Assembly (NCBI GenBank): GCA_022494885.1
Contig: JAGVSM010004576.1
Location: 1-64,000 of the forward strand
DNA length: 64,000 bases
DNA from: Micrasema longulum
Taxonomy: Eukaryota > Arthropoda > Insecta > Trichoptera > Brachycentridae
Reading direction: 5' to 3'
In this document: in pieces, positions 24,592 through 35,939 of the stretch
How the letters are laid out: the number at the start of each line of letters is the position of its first letter
How positions within the stretch are numbered: position 1 is the first letter of the stretch
Program-made: the position numbers and the translations under genes
Notes under the pieces: generated by a model
What the model was told of the DNA's origin: nothing
Seen by the model: the letters and a program-made list of their open reading frames with translations, nothing else
Database searches by the model: none

Positions 24592-24675
24592 AGGCGCCGT
24601 GGCGCAGTTGGTTAGACGGCTAACCGTGGAACTGACGTCGCGGGCGCGGGTTCGATTCCTGCTAGTTGCAAGAAA
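24592..24675 (+). mobile_element. tRNA-derived SINE head, well preserved boxes
   Basis: gcgccgtggcgcagttggtt, agacggctaaccgtgg, then the perfect B box gggttcgattcc. It cannot be folded into a complete tRNA (no matching 3' acceptor strand) so I call it a SINE head. A ~100-bp AT-rich tail follows. Confidence 0.65.
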
Positions 24676-24679
24676 GAAA

Positions 24680-26545
24680 TTTAAGAAATATTTTCTTTTC
24701 AATAATTGGTCCGGGCGTTGTAGTGTATTTATCATAAAATAATTCTTTCCAAACATCCACTCTTTCCCATCTGCTGACAAACTTTTGAAAAAATATAGGT
24801 TTAACGGGTTATTCCTTTAAAAAAATATATTTATCAAATGTGCAATTTCAAATTGTCTTAGTGACAAATTTATTTGGTATCTTCTTAGGTTTCAACGATT
24901 TAAATAAATATTTTACAGGTGTATATACCCTACCAGAAATCAAACCCAGGACCTCAAAAATGGAAACCAATTATGTATTTCAAATGAACCTCTGTAAGTT
25001 TTTTCACTATGAATGAAATTTCAGAAAATTCGCTAAATCATGAAATAAAATAAAAACAAAATTGTTCTGAAATTATATTTATTGAACACTTTAACAAAGT
25101 TTTCTTTGGCAAGTTTATAAAGAAAATATAGAATGACGCACATTAGATTACATCATACGATTTGGTACAGTCAATAATTGTATATTTTTATTTAGGAGTA
25201 AATACATATGTCACAAATAATTTATTATAAAAAATACAATTAAGTACCTGTTTAAAAACATGCACATTTTTAAATTAACTAATATTGTTGAAAAATATTT
25301 TAGTGATGAATACACAAATTGGAATAATGTAAAAGGTCAACATCAATTATTTATTAGAGTAAGAATGAAATAAAAATTATCTTTATATAAATTAATAAAT
25401 TATCAAGATTATTGTCGGCTTCTAAGAAATAAATTTGTTTTGCACTGTTGATTTTGTCACAAAAAGTAATTATATAGAAATTAAATTAATGACATTTTAT
25501 TAATCCGCAACTAATCTTTAAATATGAATAAAAATATGTAAAAAAAAAGAAAAAAAGCGTATTTTAAACAATTTGTACACGTTAAAAATTTGCATAAAAT
25601 TCCGCGTTCCTTATATTTACGTTAGTGATAATTTTATATCAGTAAGCCTTGAAAGCTGTTTCAATTTGGTAAAAAAAAGAACTATAAAAAATGCGTTAAT
25701 TGAAAATGGAATATTTAATTTCATTAAATAGTCAAAGAAAAGAAAATAAAGAATTTTCTGGTTAGTTTTAAAAATGTCTGTCCATGTGAATAATGGGTTA
25801 CCCGCATACTGGTAGACATCCTTCAAAATCCTTAGACCCAAAATTGATATCCTACAAATTGTTATGGGAAATAAAAGGAGAAAGCCGTAGTGACCTTTTA
25901 AGAAGAATGTCATTTAAAAATCCTTTTGTATGGTGCTAAATATCAAACATTTTTCTTGCCAAGTGGTCAGAAAGAATAGTGGTAAGAAGGGCGGTATTGT
26001 TTTTGTGTCATAAAAAATCGCTTTAAATCAAGATCAGCTATCTATTTAAAATCGACATATTTTTAATATTTCACAACTTTTGTTATAGTTGGCAATACTG
26101 TAATGTGGATATTTAAGAAATGTTAGATATTTAAATTGTTAAACTTGAAATTCGTTCTTTGAACTTGTGTTGGTTTTCTACTGATAAAATAAAATTATTA
26201 CTTTCGTATAGTTTTATTTATTAAATTTGTAAATAATTAAGAGTACTAACTACAATTTTATGAAAACAGATAGATACCAATTATATTTAAGCATTGCTGA
26301 ATTACGCAACAGCTTTCGAATGAGAAAACCATCGATAATGTAAATAAAAGGGTTAGGTATGTATTTAATAATATGTTTGTAATATCTGTATATTTGTTAT
26401 CCATCCAATAATATTAGGTACATACAATTTTTAATAAATAAATTTAACTAAATAAAAAAAAATTATCTGTGAAAGGGAATTATGAGTAGAACGACGAAAT
26501 CTTATATTTAGAAGACATAATTATACTTTTTGCATAATATTAAGA
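24680..26545. other. Intergenic DNA downstream of the sulfatase gene
   Basis: A possible tRNA-like B box (cagaaatcaaacccagg, minus) at 24935; otherwise AT-rich without matches. The 98-codon minus frame at 25617-25913 has no domain I know. Confidence 0.6.
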
Positions 26546-26549
26546 ATAT

Positions 26550-26564
26550 TTTATTATTTTTATT
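26550..26564 (-). terminator. Candidate polyadenylation signals of the sulfatase mRNA
   Basis: Two AATAAA hexamers on the minus strand (26564-26559 and 26555-26550) lie immediately past the last decayed tandem copy, about 390 nt after the stop. They are the first canonical signals downstream of the repeats. AATAAA is common in AT-rich DNA, so use of these sites is inference. Confidence 0.5.
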
Positions 26565-26569
26565 ATCTC

Positions 26570-27087
26570 TATGAGTCACATGTTCTATAGAAGTGGTCCA
26601 GCTAAGGGTATAGTTAGACCTCGTGGGATCCGGTCTCGTATCATGCTCACAAATTTTGGGGACAAGGTAGGATTTGAATTAGTTAAGGGTTTGGGCTATG
26701 AGTCACACGTTCCATGGCAGGCAGGGGGATAAAGGGACCTCGCGGGGTCCGCCCTCGTGTCGTGCTCAATAGGGGTTTAGGGGCAAGGTAGGACTCGAAG
26801 AAAGCTGGGATTTAGGCTATGAGTCACACGTTCATAGCAATAGCCCAGTCAGGGGACGCAGGTAAAGTTAACCTCGCAGAATGCGCTCTCGTGTCATGAT
26901 CGATAGGTATTAGGGGGACGAGGAAGGACTTGAAATTGACGAGGGTTTGGGCTATGAGTCACACGTTCCATAGCAGTGGTCCAGCCAGGGGGCGTAGGTA
27001 TAGTTGAACCTCGCGGGGTCCGCTCTCGTGTCGTGCTCGATAGGGGTTTGAGGGACGAGGTAGGACTTAAAGTAGGCCAGGGTTTGC
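26570..27087 (-). repeat. Four-copy tandem repeat of the sulfatase last-exon 3' end (one coding, three decayed)
   Basis: A unit starting tatgagtcaca (plus strand) recurs at 26570, 26697, 26818 and 26953, giving spacings of 127, 121 and 135 bp. The rightmost unit (26953-27087) is the coding 3' end of the last sulfatase exon; the other three lie past its stop codon. Copy 26697 keeps a 36-bp core with only two differences from the coding one, both synonymous when read in frame, but has a 1-nt deletion before it and lacks the WLD codons. Copy 26818 keeps the frame for many residues with conservative changes (FKSFLVP, HDTRA), then shifts. Copy 26570 is the most diverged. They would form the 3' UTR. 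Confidence 0.92.
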
Positions 27088-27175
27088 TTGAGCTGGCGGA
27101 CAATATGAGGGTAGACCCTGGACAAGTCACGTTGCTCACACGGGTCACTTTCGATATCGAAGAGACAGGATTTCC
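26952..27175 (-). CDS. Arylsulfatase B-like, last exon with stop
   Basis: This terminal exon of 224 nt begins after a ctttttCAG acceptor. It encodes GKSCLFDIESDPCEQRDLSR, VYPHIVRQLKQTLAYFKSYL, VPQTPIEHDTRADPARFNYT, YAPWLDHCYGTCDS and a TAG stop at 26954-26952. CLFDIESDPCEQ and YPHIV match human [24 protein letters not shown]. NYT is a glycosylation sequon. The final ~135 nt of this exon are repeated three more times downstream. Two longer open frames overlapping the exon on either strand are side effects of that repetition. Confidence 0.95.
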
Positions 27176-27709
27176 CTGAAAAAGTAAATAAAGATTTAAA
27201 GTGATAACCCTCTATCAGGACGGACATAAACTACTCGTAATTAATATTATATTGTGTAGTTTAGTAGAAAGCTAAGAAAATTTATTTATTTATTAATATT
27301 TTATAAAATACGAAAACTTAAAAATAATATTTCCTCATGTGCCGGGTACGCTTTACAATATATATATTTTATATTTGTAACATATGAGAATAAATACACA
27401 TTGATAACATAACATACGGAGAGAAAATTACGTATTTAATTTCTCTTTAAAAACGTTAAATTTATATTACATATCTCAGAGTAATAATGCGTAACCTATA
27501 GAGAAGCGTTATCACTAAGTTTCATAGAACGCCAGCGATGTTGGTTTGTTGGTTAGCAACCATTTTGTTTTGTTTGACAACAAACACATAACGGTTCTGT
27601 CGGATGCTTTTGTCGGTATGCTTGGCTTTGTTTGTAAATAACTTTAAAATTACATTATCATAAATATTTACATTAAAATAAATCAAAATCGACTATAGTG
27701 AATTGCAGT

Positions 27710-27765
27710 ATGTTTGGTTGCAGCAGTAGGAGCGTCAAAGATGTTAAAGTAGTAAGTTTTCACAG
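27710..27765 (+). pseudogene. Second THAP-like first exon (candidate)
   Basis: This reads MFGCSSRSVKDVKVVSFHR with a splice donor (gtaatt) at 27766. The VSFHR end and its position before a donor match THAP domains, where FHRFP usually spans the junction. Only one of the two expected N-terminal cysteines is present, so it may be decayed or a false match. It lies in the last sulfatase intron, opposite in strand to the gene. Confidence 0.3.
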
Positions 27766-27769
27766 GTAA

Positions 27770-29360
27770 TTGATTCCAAATATTATTCCATGATTTACAT
27801 TGATTTTTGGCATTTATTATCCCGACACGTGTATTATGTTGCTCAAAAACTTTCCTCATATCAACATATTTACTTCAGATACTATTTTTTCTCAATTTAT
27901 GGGATAAATTTGAGAATTAAAGTATGTATACTGTTGATAATGACAGTTGATTGTGGGCAATATGTCAGGGCCGCACTAGGCATCCATACAAAGTTTGATT
28001 TTTTATCGAGTAGAGATCGATTCAAATTTTACTAGCAAATAGCAACGTTAACATTAAAATTGCATCTAAAATGACGTGTCCAAACTTCAGGCCGCTACGA
28101 CTCGCCGTTTCGTGAGACGCACAAACAAACAAACTCAACACAGGTCTTTGGCTCCACGGAGTTCAGATTTATGTCTCAATAAATATAACATAAGTATATT
28201 GTGAATAAAATGAATAAAAAAATAATCACACACATGTATTTTAAGTTTAAAAAAATAAATATAGGCGAATTATAGAAAAATTAATTGGTATAACCTTGCA
28301 ATAATAAATACACGAGTACATATTTAAAAGTATTTACAATACAAATTAATATCTATTTGGTAATTCTCGACCTGAGTAGGGCCCATTGTTTTGCTGCGAA
28401 CTGTAGCTAACTTAATACCCAATAGTCATAGAATGGTTTTTCTACGTTTGGGCTCTTCTATAGCTTGGCACATTATTACTCTGAGCAAAATATACAATAA
28501 AAACATAATCTCAACATTCACATAAGTATTATATTTTTACCTACTTCCATGATCTATTTTTCTTAAGTATTTAAAAAAAATAACCGTTAGTAATTATTGG
28601 TTTTATGGGCAGTGGAAGTAGGTTAGAGATTTTAATTGCATAATACTCTAAAACATGACTGATTAACATTATGTTTAAGGTATATAATTCGATTTCATTT
28701 TTAGTATTTACTGACACATATTTTTCTAAAATACATATTAAGAGAATTAAACAAAAAGATCTTATTTTTTATAATACTTACTGCTTTGCTACGGAATAAA
28801 AGTTTACTCACTAATTAATGACTTTTCTAAGCATAAAAAGAAAAATATACAAGGCATCCAACTGTCAAGTTAAACCAATTAGCGTACACTCATTATCGGA
28901 TGTCTTCATAATGATTCTACCTAAAAATAAATACATCATTCATAATACAATATAAGATACACAATAGAGTTTTCCCAGAAACATTATTTTATTTTCACCA
29001 GGTGATAAAAGTCTTGTATCGGAAAAGTTTGAAGAGTCCTCGCGTCTACAGCTTTCTATTGAATAACCAATATTTTCAAATATATCAGAGATTATTTCAG
29101 GATTATAAGTACAGGGAATAAAGGATGTAAGAGGGGAGAAGGACCGCTCAAGCTTCCTTTTATGAGAAAATCAAACTCAAATAAAGGTCTTGTAAGTTAT
29201 TATTTCTTGATTACAATTCTTAAAACATGGTTACTTGAGGTTGGGTAGAAAATGAACGAGGTTTTACTTCACACTAATTTTACGATTGAATTGCACTATT
29301 CTATGTTAAATAAATAAGAATGGAAAAAAATTATATATTTGATTTAATTAATCAATTCTA
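27770..29360. other. Last sulfatase intron, part near the final exon
   Basis: Follows the THAP-like exon. A somewhat more complex stretch at 27950-28150 (gggccgcactaggcatcc) matches nothing else here. The rest is AT-rich. Confidence 0.6.
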
Positions 29361-29364
29361 TCCT

Positions 29365-29632
29365 TATCATCATCATCATTCCCTTTCCGCACCGAATGGT
29401 GCATAGGGCACTGCATCGGTACACCAATTGCAGAGTATTTTGATCATATTTTTTTTTTTACATGAAGCTAAGATGACCAGTCTTACGCATCAGTTATTAA
29501 CCAGTCTAGGAACTATGAAATATTCTAGTGTGAAAACACCATTTTAAATAAATATTTCAAATCAACCATGTCGGAAATCGAACCCTCTTGAATAGTAGGC
29601 AAACGCGCTGACCATTACACCACGAGGCCTCA
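29365..29632 (-). mobile_element. SINE family A, nearly complete, minus
   Basis: Plus-strand reading: atcatcatcatcattccctt, ccgaatggtgcatagggcac, the body, then the B box as atgtcggaaatcgaaccctc and A box gctgaccattacaccacgag. In the last sulfatase intron. Confidence 0.9.
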
Positions 29633-29984
29633 TAGCGACTATTAATACAATTTTGTTTTTATCAGTTAAACTGGACCAGAATAATTAAGATTATGATAAA
29701 ATAAACAATCTTATTTATTTTAAATCCAACGAATGCCAGTATTTTTTTCATATTTTTATTTATGGTATTCTTTTCTTTGCATTTTACAATACGTATACTT
29801 GAAAATACTTAATAAAATAAATAGTTGGAAATACACTATTACACAAACAAACAAAAAAATCCCACAAAGGCTTGGCCTGTGTGGGGGTATACATTTTTGA
29901 AAGCTTTCTGCTCACAGCGAATATATACAAGTTTAAGTCCTTTGATGGTAAAATCTATGCATATGCTTCTACAAAGATTTTGAT

Positions 29985-30476
29985 AAATTACAACAGGGAT
30001 GGAGAATACCTTAAACAGGGGAATATGGAAGTCTAGGCATTTACAAGGCTTATGACCTGCCATTGGCTGGTTTAAGTGGCCACTTTACATACTGTGTAAC
30101 ATTTACCAATTTGCTTATGTTTGAATATCCATATTTCTTCAATTCCTCAATTTGTTGATTTTAGTGAAGTTAAAGAGCTGAAAACCAACTGGGGTCCAAG
30201 AAATTGGAAAATTATTTTCAGGCGTTGCCTAGTATGTGAAATAATTCAGTCAGATGAATCTCTCACTACAATAAAGGTTTCAGGTCTATAACTTCACTAA
30301 AATCAACAAATGGAAGAATTGAAGAAATATGGATGTTCAAACATAAGCAAAATAGTGAATGTTACCTGGTGTGTAAAGTGGCCACTTAAACCAGCCAATG
30401 ACAAGTCATAAGCCCTGTAAATGCCTAGACTTAAATATTCCCTTTTCTAAGGTATTCTCCATCCCTGTTGTAATTT
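29985..30476. repeat. Long inverted duplication (187-bp arms) of the family B repeat
   Basis: Left arm 29985-30171 and right arm 30290-30476 are inverted copies of the same length with only scattered mismatches by eye; the spacer is 118 bp. Each arm is the core of repeat family B (with the ccagccaatgacaggtcat motif). In the last sulfatase intron this would form a ~490-nt hairpin in the pre-mRNA. The right side continues as family B to about 30545. Whether this is one foldback element or two insertions is open. Confidence 0.85.
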
Positions 30477-30549
30477 GCTAATCTTAAGGACTCCCAAGGG
30501 AGTGGAATCCGGTATTTTGTCTACAAACATTTGGACAAACTCAGACATT

Positions 30550-32690
30550 GACATACTTGTATAAGTATTGATGTAAAGTACAAAACAGAATTTTCCCATC
30601 CTTTTCGTGGCTAATTATCTTTAATTCATGTCCTTCACTTGTTCCACCCTTAAAGATAAAAAAATACTCTGGATTTAAATATATTCAAAATTTGACACAA
30701 TATTTTTATTCTTAAAATTATCTTTGTAAGTGAATAAATTTAAAAAATTACCTAACAATTACTGAGCAATAGTTTTTTATCTCAAGCGTTCCAACTGAAG
30801 AACATGATCTTTGTCAAATTGAGGTAAGTTAATTTAAGTACCAGAAAAATCAAACAAAGGTGAATTATATTTATTTTTAATAATTTATTTTTATTTTTAT
30901 TTACTTGTAAGTAATTTACTACACATTTTTTTGGCATAAGTCCCAATTCCATGGGACTAAAAGTCTTGTGTTGAGTTGGGACCAAATTTAATGAAATTAA
31001 CAGGTTTTTTTCCGTCCAATTGAAGTATTTACAAATATTTTTTAAACAAATCTCTTCTTTCCTTTTTAATGATCTATTTTTGTCAAGTTGGATTTATTTC
31101 AAATAAAGTTGATTTATGGCGCATTATAAACAGTATTTATTTTCACTAATACTAAAGCAAACGGATTTAAGTCAAACAAATTTTTAAAACACATTTATTA
31201 GTGATGATAATTAAGTATTTATAAAAGCGTAGAGTTTGGCATATTTTTTATGGGAATAATATAATTTCTTAAAAAAATTGGTCGTATTTTAAAACTGAAT
31301 ATGATAAGGCATTTGTCTTCATATAGTATTTGGACTTTTCGTATGGTTACGCCACATTTACTGTATGTGTGTTATACGTTGAATTTATTTGCTGCCTACT
31401 GAGCCCTGGTTAAGATGTTGCGATTCCTACTGTGGGTAGGTACCACACTTTTGTTTTCGGCCCAACATAAGAATACTTTATTCAAACGCATACAACAAAA
31501 GAAACAAAACAAGAAATGAACTGTCATCGTGTGTGCATGTGCCTTTGATATTCTCGCCGCGATCGCGAATAAATTATTTTTGCGATCAATAATTTATTTA
31601 ATCCTATGTGTCATGTAATCGCAAATAATAACCAAGAAACCACCGACCAGTGCTGATCCATCCTGACCACAGAATCTAATCTTGCCTGCCGTTAGAGAAG
31701 TACCAAACAATAATGTGCCAGAACCCCAGTACAAGGTAGGTGATTGCATTAATTTGTATTAGAGTTCAGTGGCAAACAAAGTAAAGATAACCCGATTTCC
31801 GCGAACCAGTAAGTCAAGCGTCCACAGTTTCTGCCTAGTGGCGCAATCACCGTATTAAAAAATAATAAATGTGAATGTACGCGCCATTCACCCTGTTAGG
31901 CATACTAGTGTTTCCATATCTGGAAAATGATTTATAGGACTCATAGACACATAGAATAAAAGGGTTCTGAAATTGGAACCACAACGTGAAAAAAGGTTGA
32001 ACGTTTCAATAATGTTTCTTAAAACTTACTTGAACAAATAATAACACCAATGAAAAAATATCAATTACCTATGTTGTACATTATTAGATAAATAAATAAA
32101 TGTGGCACTGCAAAATAACTTAATAGAAAGGTTGAAAACGCATACAATAATACCATAAAATAAACAGGAGTTTCATACGAATAAGTTTATTTACTTAGGA
32201 ATGAGATATAATATTATTAATTGTTATATAAATGGTATGTACTTTCAATAATACTTTGAGTATCTCCAAAAGCTAGTAGACAGGCTGGAATTCGTCCTAA
32301 GTATTAATATGTAAATTTATTACATCAAAGAAAGAAAAAAAAAATGAGAAGTAAATGTGAATTTTTGAGAAGTTAAGGCATTTAAAAAAAATATTTGAAT
32401 TTTTTTAGATGGTTAATTTACAGAAACTTAATTATTTAGTTGTGTAACAACATGATCAATTAACAATTGAACTATTTATACCTTAATTAAATATATTTAA
32501 AAATCTACATAATTTAATAATCTCTATCTTGAATATACAAATAGCATTTCGCTCGAAAAGTGGAGATGCTTTCAGCCTTCATGAGACTTTCTGGCAAGAA
32601 ACAGGACAATTGTGCTATAGTTTAAGTGTGATATAACAGATTGAAATACTAATAAAATTTAATTTAAATGTAGTTTTTTTCTAATTCTTC
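30550..32690. other. Last sulfatase intron, middle
   Basis: 31380-31900 is of higher complexity (tactgtgggtaggtaccaca, cgccgcgatcgcgaataaat) and may be an LTR or other element end, but I could not match it. The remainder is AT-rich with a short family B piece near 32260. Confidence 0.5.
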
Positions 32691-32694
32691 CCAA

Positions 32695-33140
32695 GAATTT
32701 GTCTTTTTTGACCTGTCATTGGCTAGTTTAACTGACCACTTTATACACTGCGTAAGTTTCACCATCTACCTATGTTTAAGCATTCATTTTTCTTTAACTC
32801 TTATATCTGTTTACTTTTGTAACTGAATTCGATACAAGTAAAGACAGTTTTGGCTACCATTCGTGTTGGCAATATGGTCATGAGGAAGAATAGCAATATC
32901 CAACAAAAATCATCCATATAGTTTTCCAAACTCACACTGAAAGAGGCAGTAAAAGTAGTAGAGTTAAATTCAATTAAACTCGTGATAAATGAAATTGAAA
33001 ATAGATTTTTTGGATGAGCCAAACCGATAGGAAGACTTACGGCCTTTAAAACGGTTTTCGGGTATATGGAGGAAGTACTGTTTTTTGTGATCTAAACGAG
33101 CTGAAACCTTTATAGATGTGGGTGACATTTGTTTGGCTGA
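32695..33140 (-). repeat. Repeat family B copy with extended 3' side
   Basis: gacctgtcattggctagttt, accatctacctatgtttaag, then at the far end gtgggtgacatttg and ctactaggcaacgcctgaat, matching the layout at 48620-49000. A different stretch (32830-33010) interrupts it. Confidence 0.6.
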
Positions 33141-33579
33141 ATTATTTTACCTACTAGGCAACGCCTGAATGTACATCCCAATTTGTATGCTTCTACTTAT
33201 ACCTTTCAGGTAATTCAAAGAATGTATTTTTTAAACTATTGTTGAAAATTTATCCGACGTCGCACGGAATAATACCTTTAGCAAAGTTTTTTTTCTTCTT
33301 ATTTATAAATAAATTTAAAAAGTAAAAGAAAGTTTTTCATATAATTTATTCTATATACATTGGCGACATGAATAAGTTCTTGCTGTTTTATCGTGAAAAT
33401 TAATGCTTTACTTATGTAATTTTTCAAATAAATACATTATTTCTTATGGTGTAAAAATATAAAATAGGTATTCTCAAATGGCAATACAAACATCCTTTTT
33501 ATCAAAAACGTTTCCCTATCTATTTCTCTTTTTGCACGTAATGTTGTACATATTTACATGATATATACATTCGTAGATA

Positions 33580-33783
33580 CTGCGTTTGTGCATCAATGGT
33601 AGCGTATTTCGATAAAAAAATTACACAGAGGTAAAATGAAGTCTTTCGCTTCAGACAGTCTAGGGTCTATGAAATATAGCATTTTATATAAATATTTCAT
33701 GTCTCAACCATGTCGTGAATCAAACCCAAGATCTTCCGTATGGTAGACAACGACGCTGATCATTTGAAAACGAGGCGGACTAT
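33580..33783 (-). mobile_element. SINE family A, 3' end missing, minus
   Basis: From tgcatcaatggtagcgtatt through ctagggtctatgaaatat to the B box accatgtcgtgaatcaaacc and a ragged A box ending gaggcggac. Confidence 0.8.
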
Positions 33784-34037
33784 CCATCGTTAGCTAGTAC
33801 CTAATAATATCGCCCTTATTCATTAGTTTAGTAAAACTCTGAATTTTCCACATCTCGTTTATCAATGTCACCAATGTAGGACATTCAGAAGACAATATAA
33901 ACACTTAGCAAAAGTAATAGTTTTAAAAAGACTACTACATCGAATATTTACCTTATTTTAATGTGCAAAAATTAAGGACAATAGTTCAATAGTGAGCATA
34001 CTCTTAATTATACATAATATACGCATACAACAATTTA

Positions 34038-34412
34038 TCATTATTATCATTTCCATTTCAACATTCAGTTGTGCATAGGGCACTGCATTAGTAAATAAAA
34101 TGCAGCGTATTTCGATAATTTGTTACATGAAGGTAAACTGATCGGTATAACGTTTTAGGCGTCAGTCTACGAACAATGAAATATTGAATATCAGACAACC
34201 TTCAAAATCAATATTTCATGTCCACGCTGTCATAAATAGAACCTAATACCTCAAGAATAGTAGACGATCGCGTCAACTACTATACAGCGAGGCGGACTTA
34301 TCTCCACCCAATTTCCTTATTCAGAATTTTTACCTGGCAGCCATTGAGTCGAAAACACTCGTCCAGGATTCTGATTTTATTTCACAAAAAGAACTGTATT
34401 CTTCATCTGCCT
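34038..34412 (-). mobile_element. SINE family A with the shared 5' extension, minus
   Basis: Family A from 34040 (catttccatttcaacattca) to its head at about 34295, followed by 110 bp homologous to the extension at 6096-6210 (gagtcgaaaacactcgtcca). Confidence 0.75.
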
Positions 34413-35099
34413 GGACAAAAATTAACTAACGCATGAAAAAGATAAACTCCATATTTTCTTGGATTGACATTTAAGTATAAAAATGTCCACTTACCCGGAT
34501 CCCTTCTAGAGGTGATGTGGCCTCTTTTCAGATACGCACATTGTAAATTCTAAATTTCATCGAGTCGAGTTGAAAACATAAAGTTTTTAGTTCTAATTTA
34601 CTCACTAAACTATATTCTTCCTAAGGTATACCACATTTTACTTTCAATTTTATTTTTTTTATTTTTAAAGTACTCAATATAACTTAAAGGTCAACTCTAA
34701 GGCCGTATTTAAATTGAGATTAGATTGGATTTGATGGCACGTTAAGGGTCATCGTTAGTAAGGTTATGGAGCCATGATTATTCGTTGCTGGTTACGGATG
34801 TAATTTTGGTATTGCAGTATTTGCATTCGATTGTCAAGGAAATTCTCTGATGACCTCGACAATGCTCAGTAATAATATAAAATGAAATTATCAATTGATT
34901 TATCACAAATAGATATTTAATTTAAGAATATAATTGTGACAGTGTACGGATGCAATCTGTCCATCATGGATACAAAATCCACTATATGATATTGCTAATA
35001 GGCTGCAAAGGGTGTCTGCAAAATATTTAAGAGTAAAACAAAAAAGGATTTAAAGGTAATAAAACTAAAAAGGGAGAAATAAAAAAAAATAGTGCAATA

Positions 35100-35660
35100 G
35101 GTTGCAGAATTCAGAAGAACGGCAGTTAAGAGTTCTGCTTCAATGCTGCCACAACCTCGATTCCTATGAATGTTTTACTAATTGGCTGATTAAGTCGGAC
35201 TTTTCCCCAGCCGTTATTTGAGGCCTGATATCCGATGCCGCAGCAGTCCATCCCAGTGAAGGTCTAGCAGCAGCAAACATTCTACTAGCGCTACAATTAC
35301 AGGAAATCTTGTGCAGGGCTCTATATTATTGTTATATCACACCTTCATATCCCTAACACTACGTTGATATTATTTACACCACAGCTAACTGGTGTATTGT
35401 TGCTACATGAACCAATCTGTTCTTCACTTCCACGGAGCATTGATAAAATCTTCGTGCCAGTATATTAGCTCGTGTACGATAGGCTCAATATTGTCGCCTT
35501 ATATCACAATCGTCCGCGCAGTTTTCATCCAGTACATGGCCTAGGTATTTGAATGACTTTTACTATTTTTACTTCAGTACCGTCTATGGAGAGTGGTGGC
35601 ACTTGTAAATTTTAGTTTTTAGTCTTAAATACAACCATCTTGTACTTTATATCTATATAA
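35100..35660 (-). pseudogene. Degenerate non-LTR reverse transcriptase fragment
   Basis: Across frames the minus strand reads IDGTEV, then FKYLGHVLDENCADDCDIRR (shifted by one base near the start), NILARRFYQCSVEVKNRLV, then SCNCSASRMFAAARPSLGW. The KYLGH..DE...D..DI.R pattern is the region just after the RT catalytic domain of LINE-type elements. At least four frameshifts or stops. Confidence 0.65.
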
Positions 35661-35664
35661 CAAA

Positions 35665-35935
35665 TATATCTTATCCCTAGAACATGGGAATGTGGTGGTG
35701 TTGTCAAGCCAAAGAGAGTTCTGGCCTCGTTTCTTCGTGTCATTGGTCGGGAGGAGTCGGAAGAACTACTGTACTGTACTGTGTGGACAATTGAAGAAAG
35801 ACAAACGTTGTGGCAAAAAATATATATCTTTATGTCTAAGCGCTAGTAATATTATGTGATTATAAAAACCAATAAGTTTAAAATTATAAAAATTGTACTT
35901 TTGTAACACCGAAATAAAAAAAAACGTAAGCAAAA
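35665..35935 (+). mobile_element. Retroposon 3' end with A-rich tail, unclassified
   Basis: A stretch of higher complexity (tactgtactgtactgtgtgg and following) ends in aataaaaaaaaa at about 35930, as retroposed RNAs do. No frame or family recognised. Confidence 0.3.
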
Positions 35936-35939
35936 AAAA

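Noticed and set aside
24592..24675. Possible functional tRNA gene with perfect B box
   Set aside because: No acceptor stem or standard cloverleaf can be closed, and an A/T-rich body follows as in SINEs.
26894..27148. 84-codon minus frame and 67-codon plus frame over the last sulfatase exon
   Set aside because: They are other reading frames of the real exon and its tandem copy, kept open by the repeated sequence.
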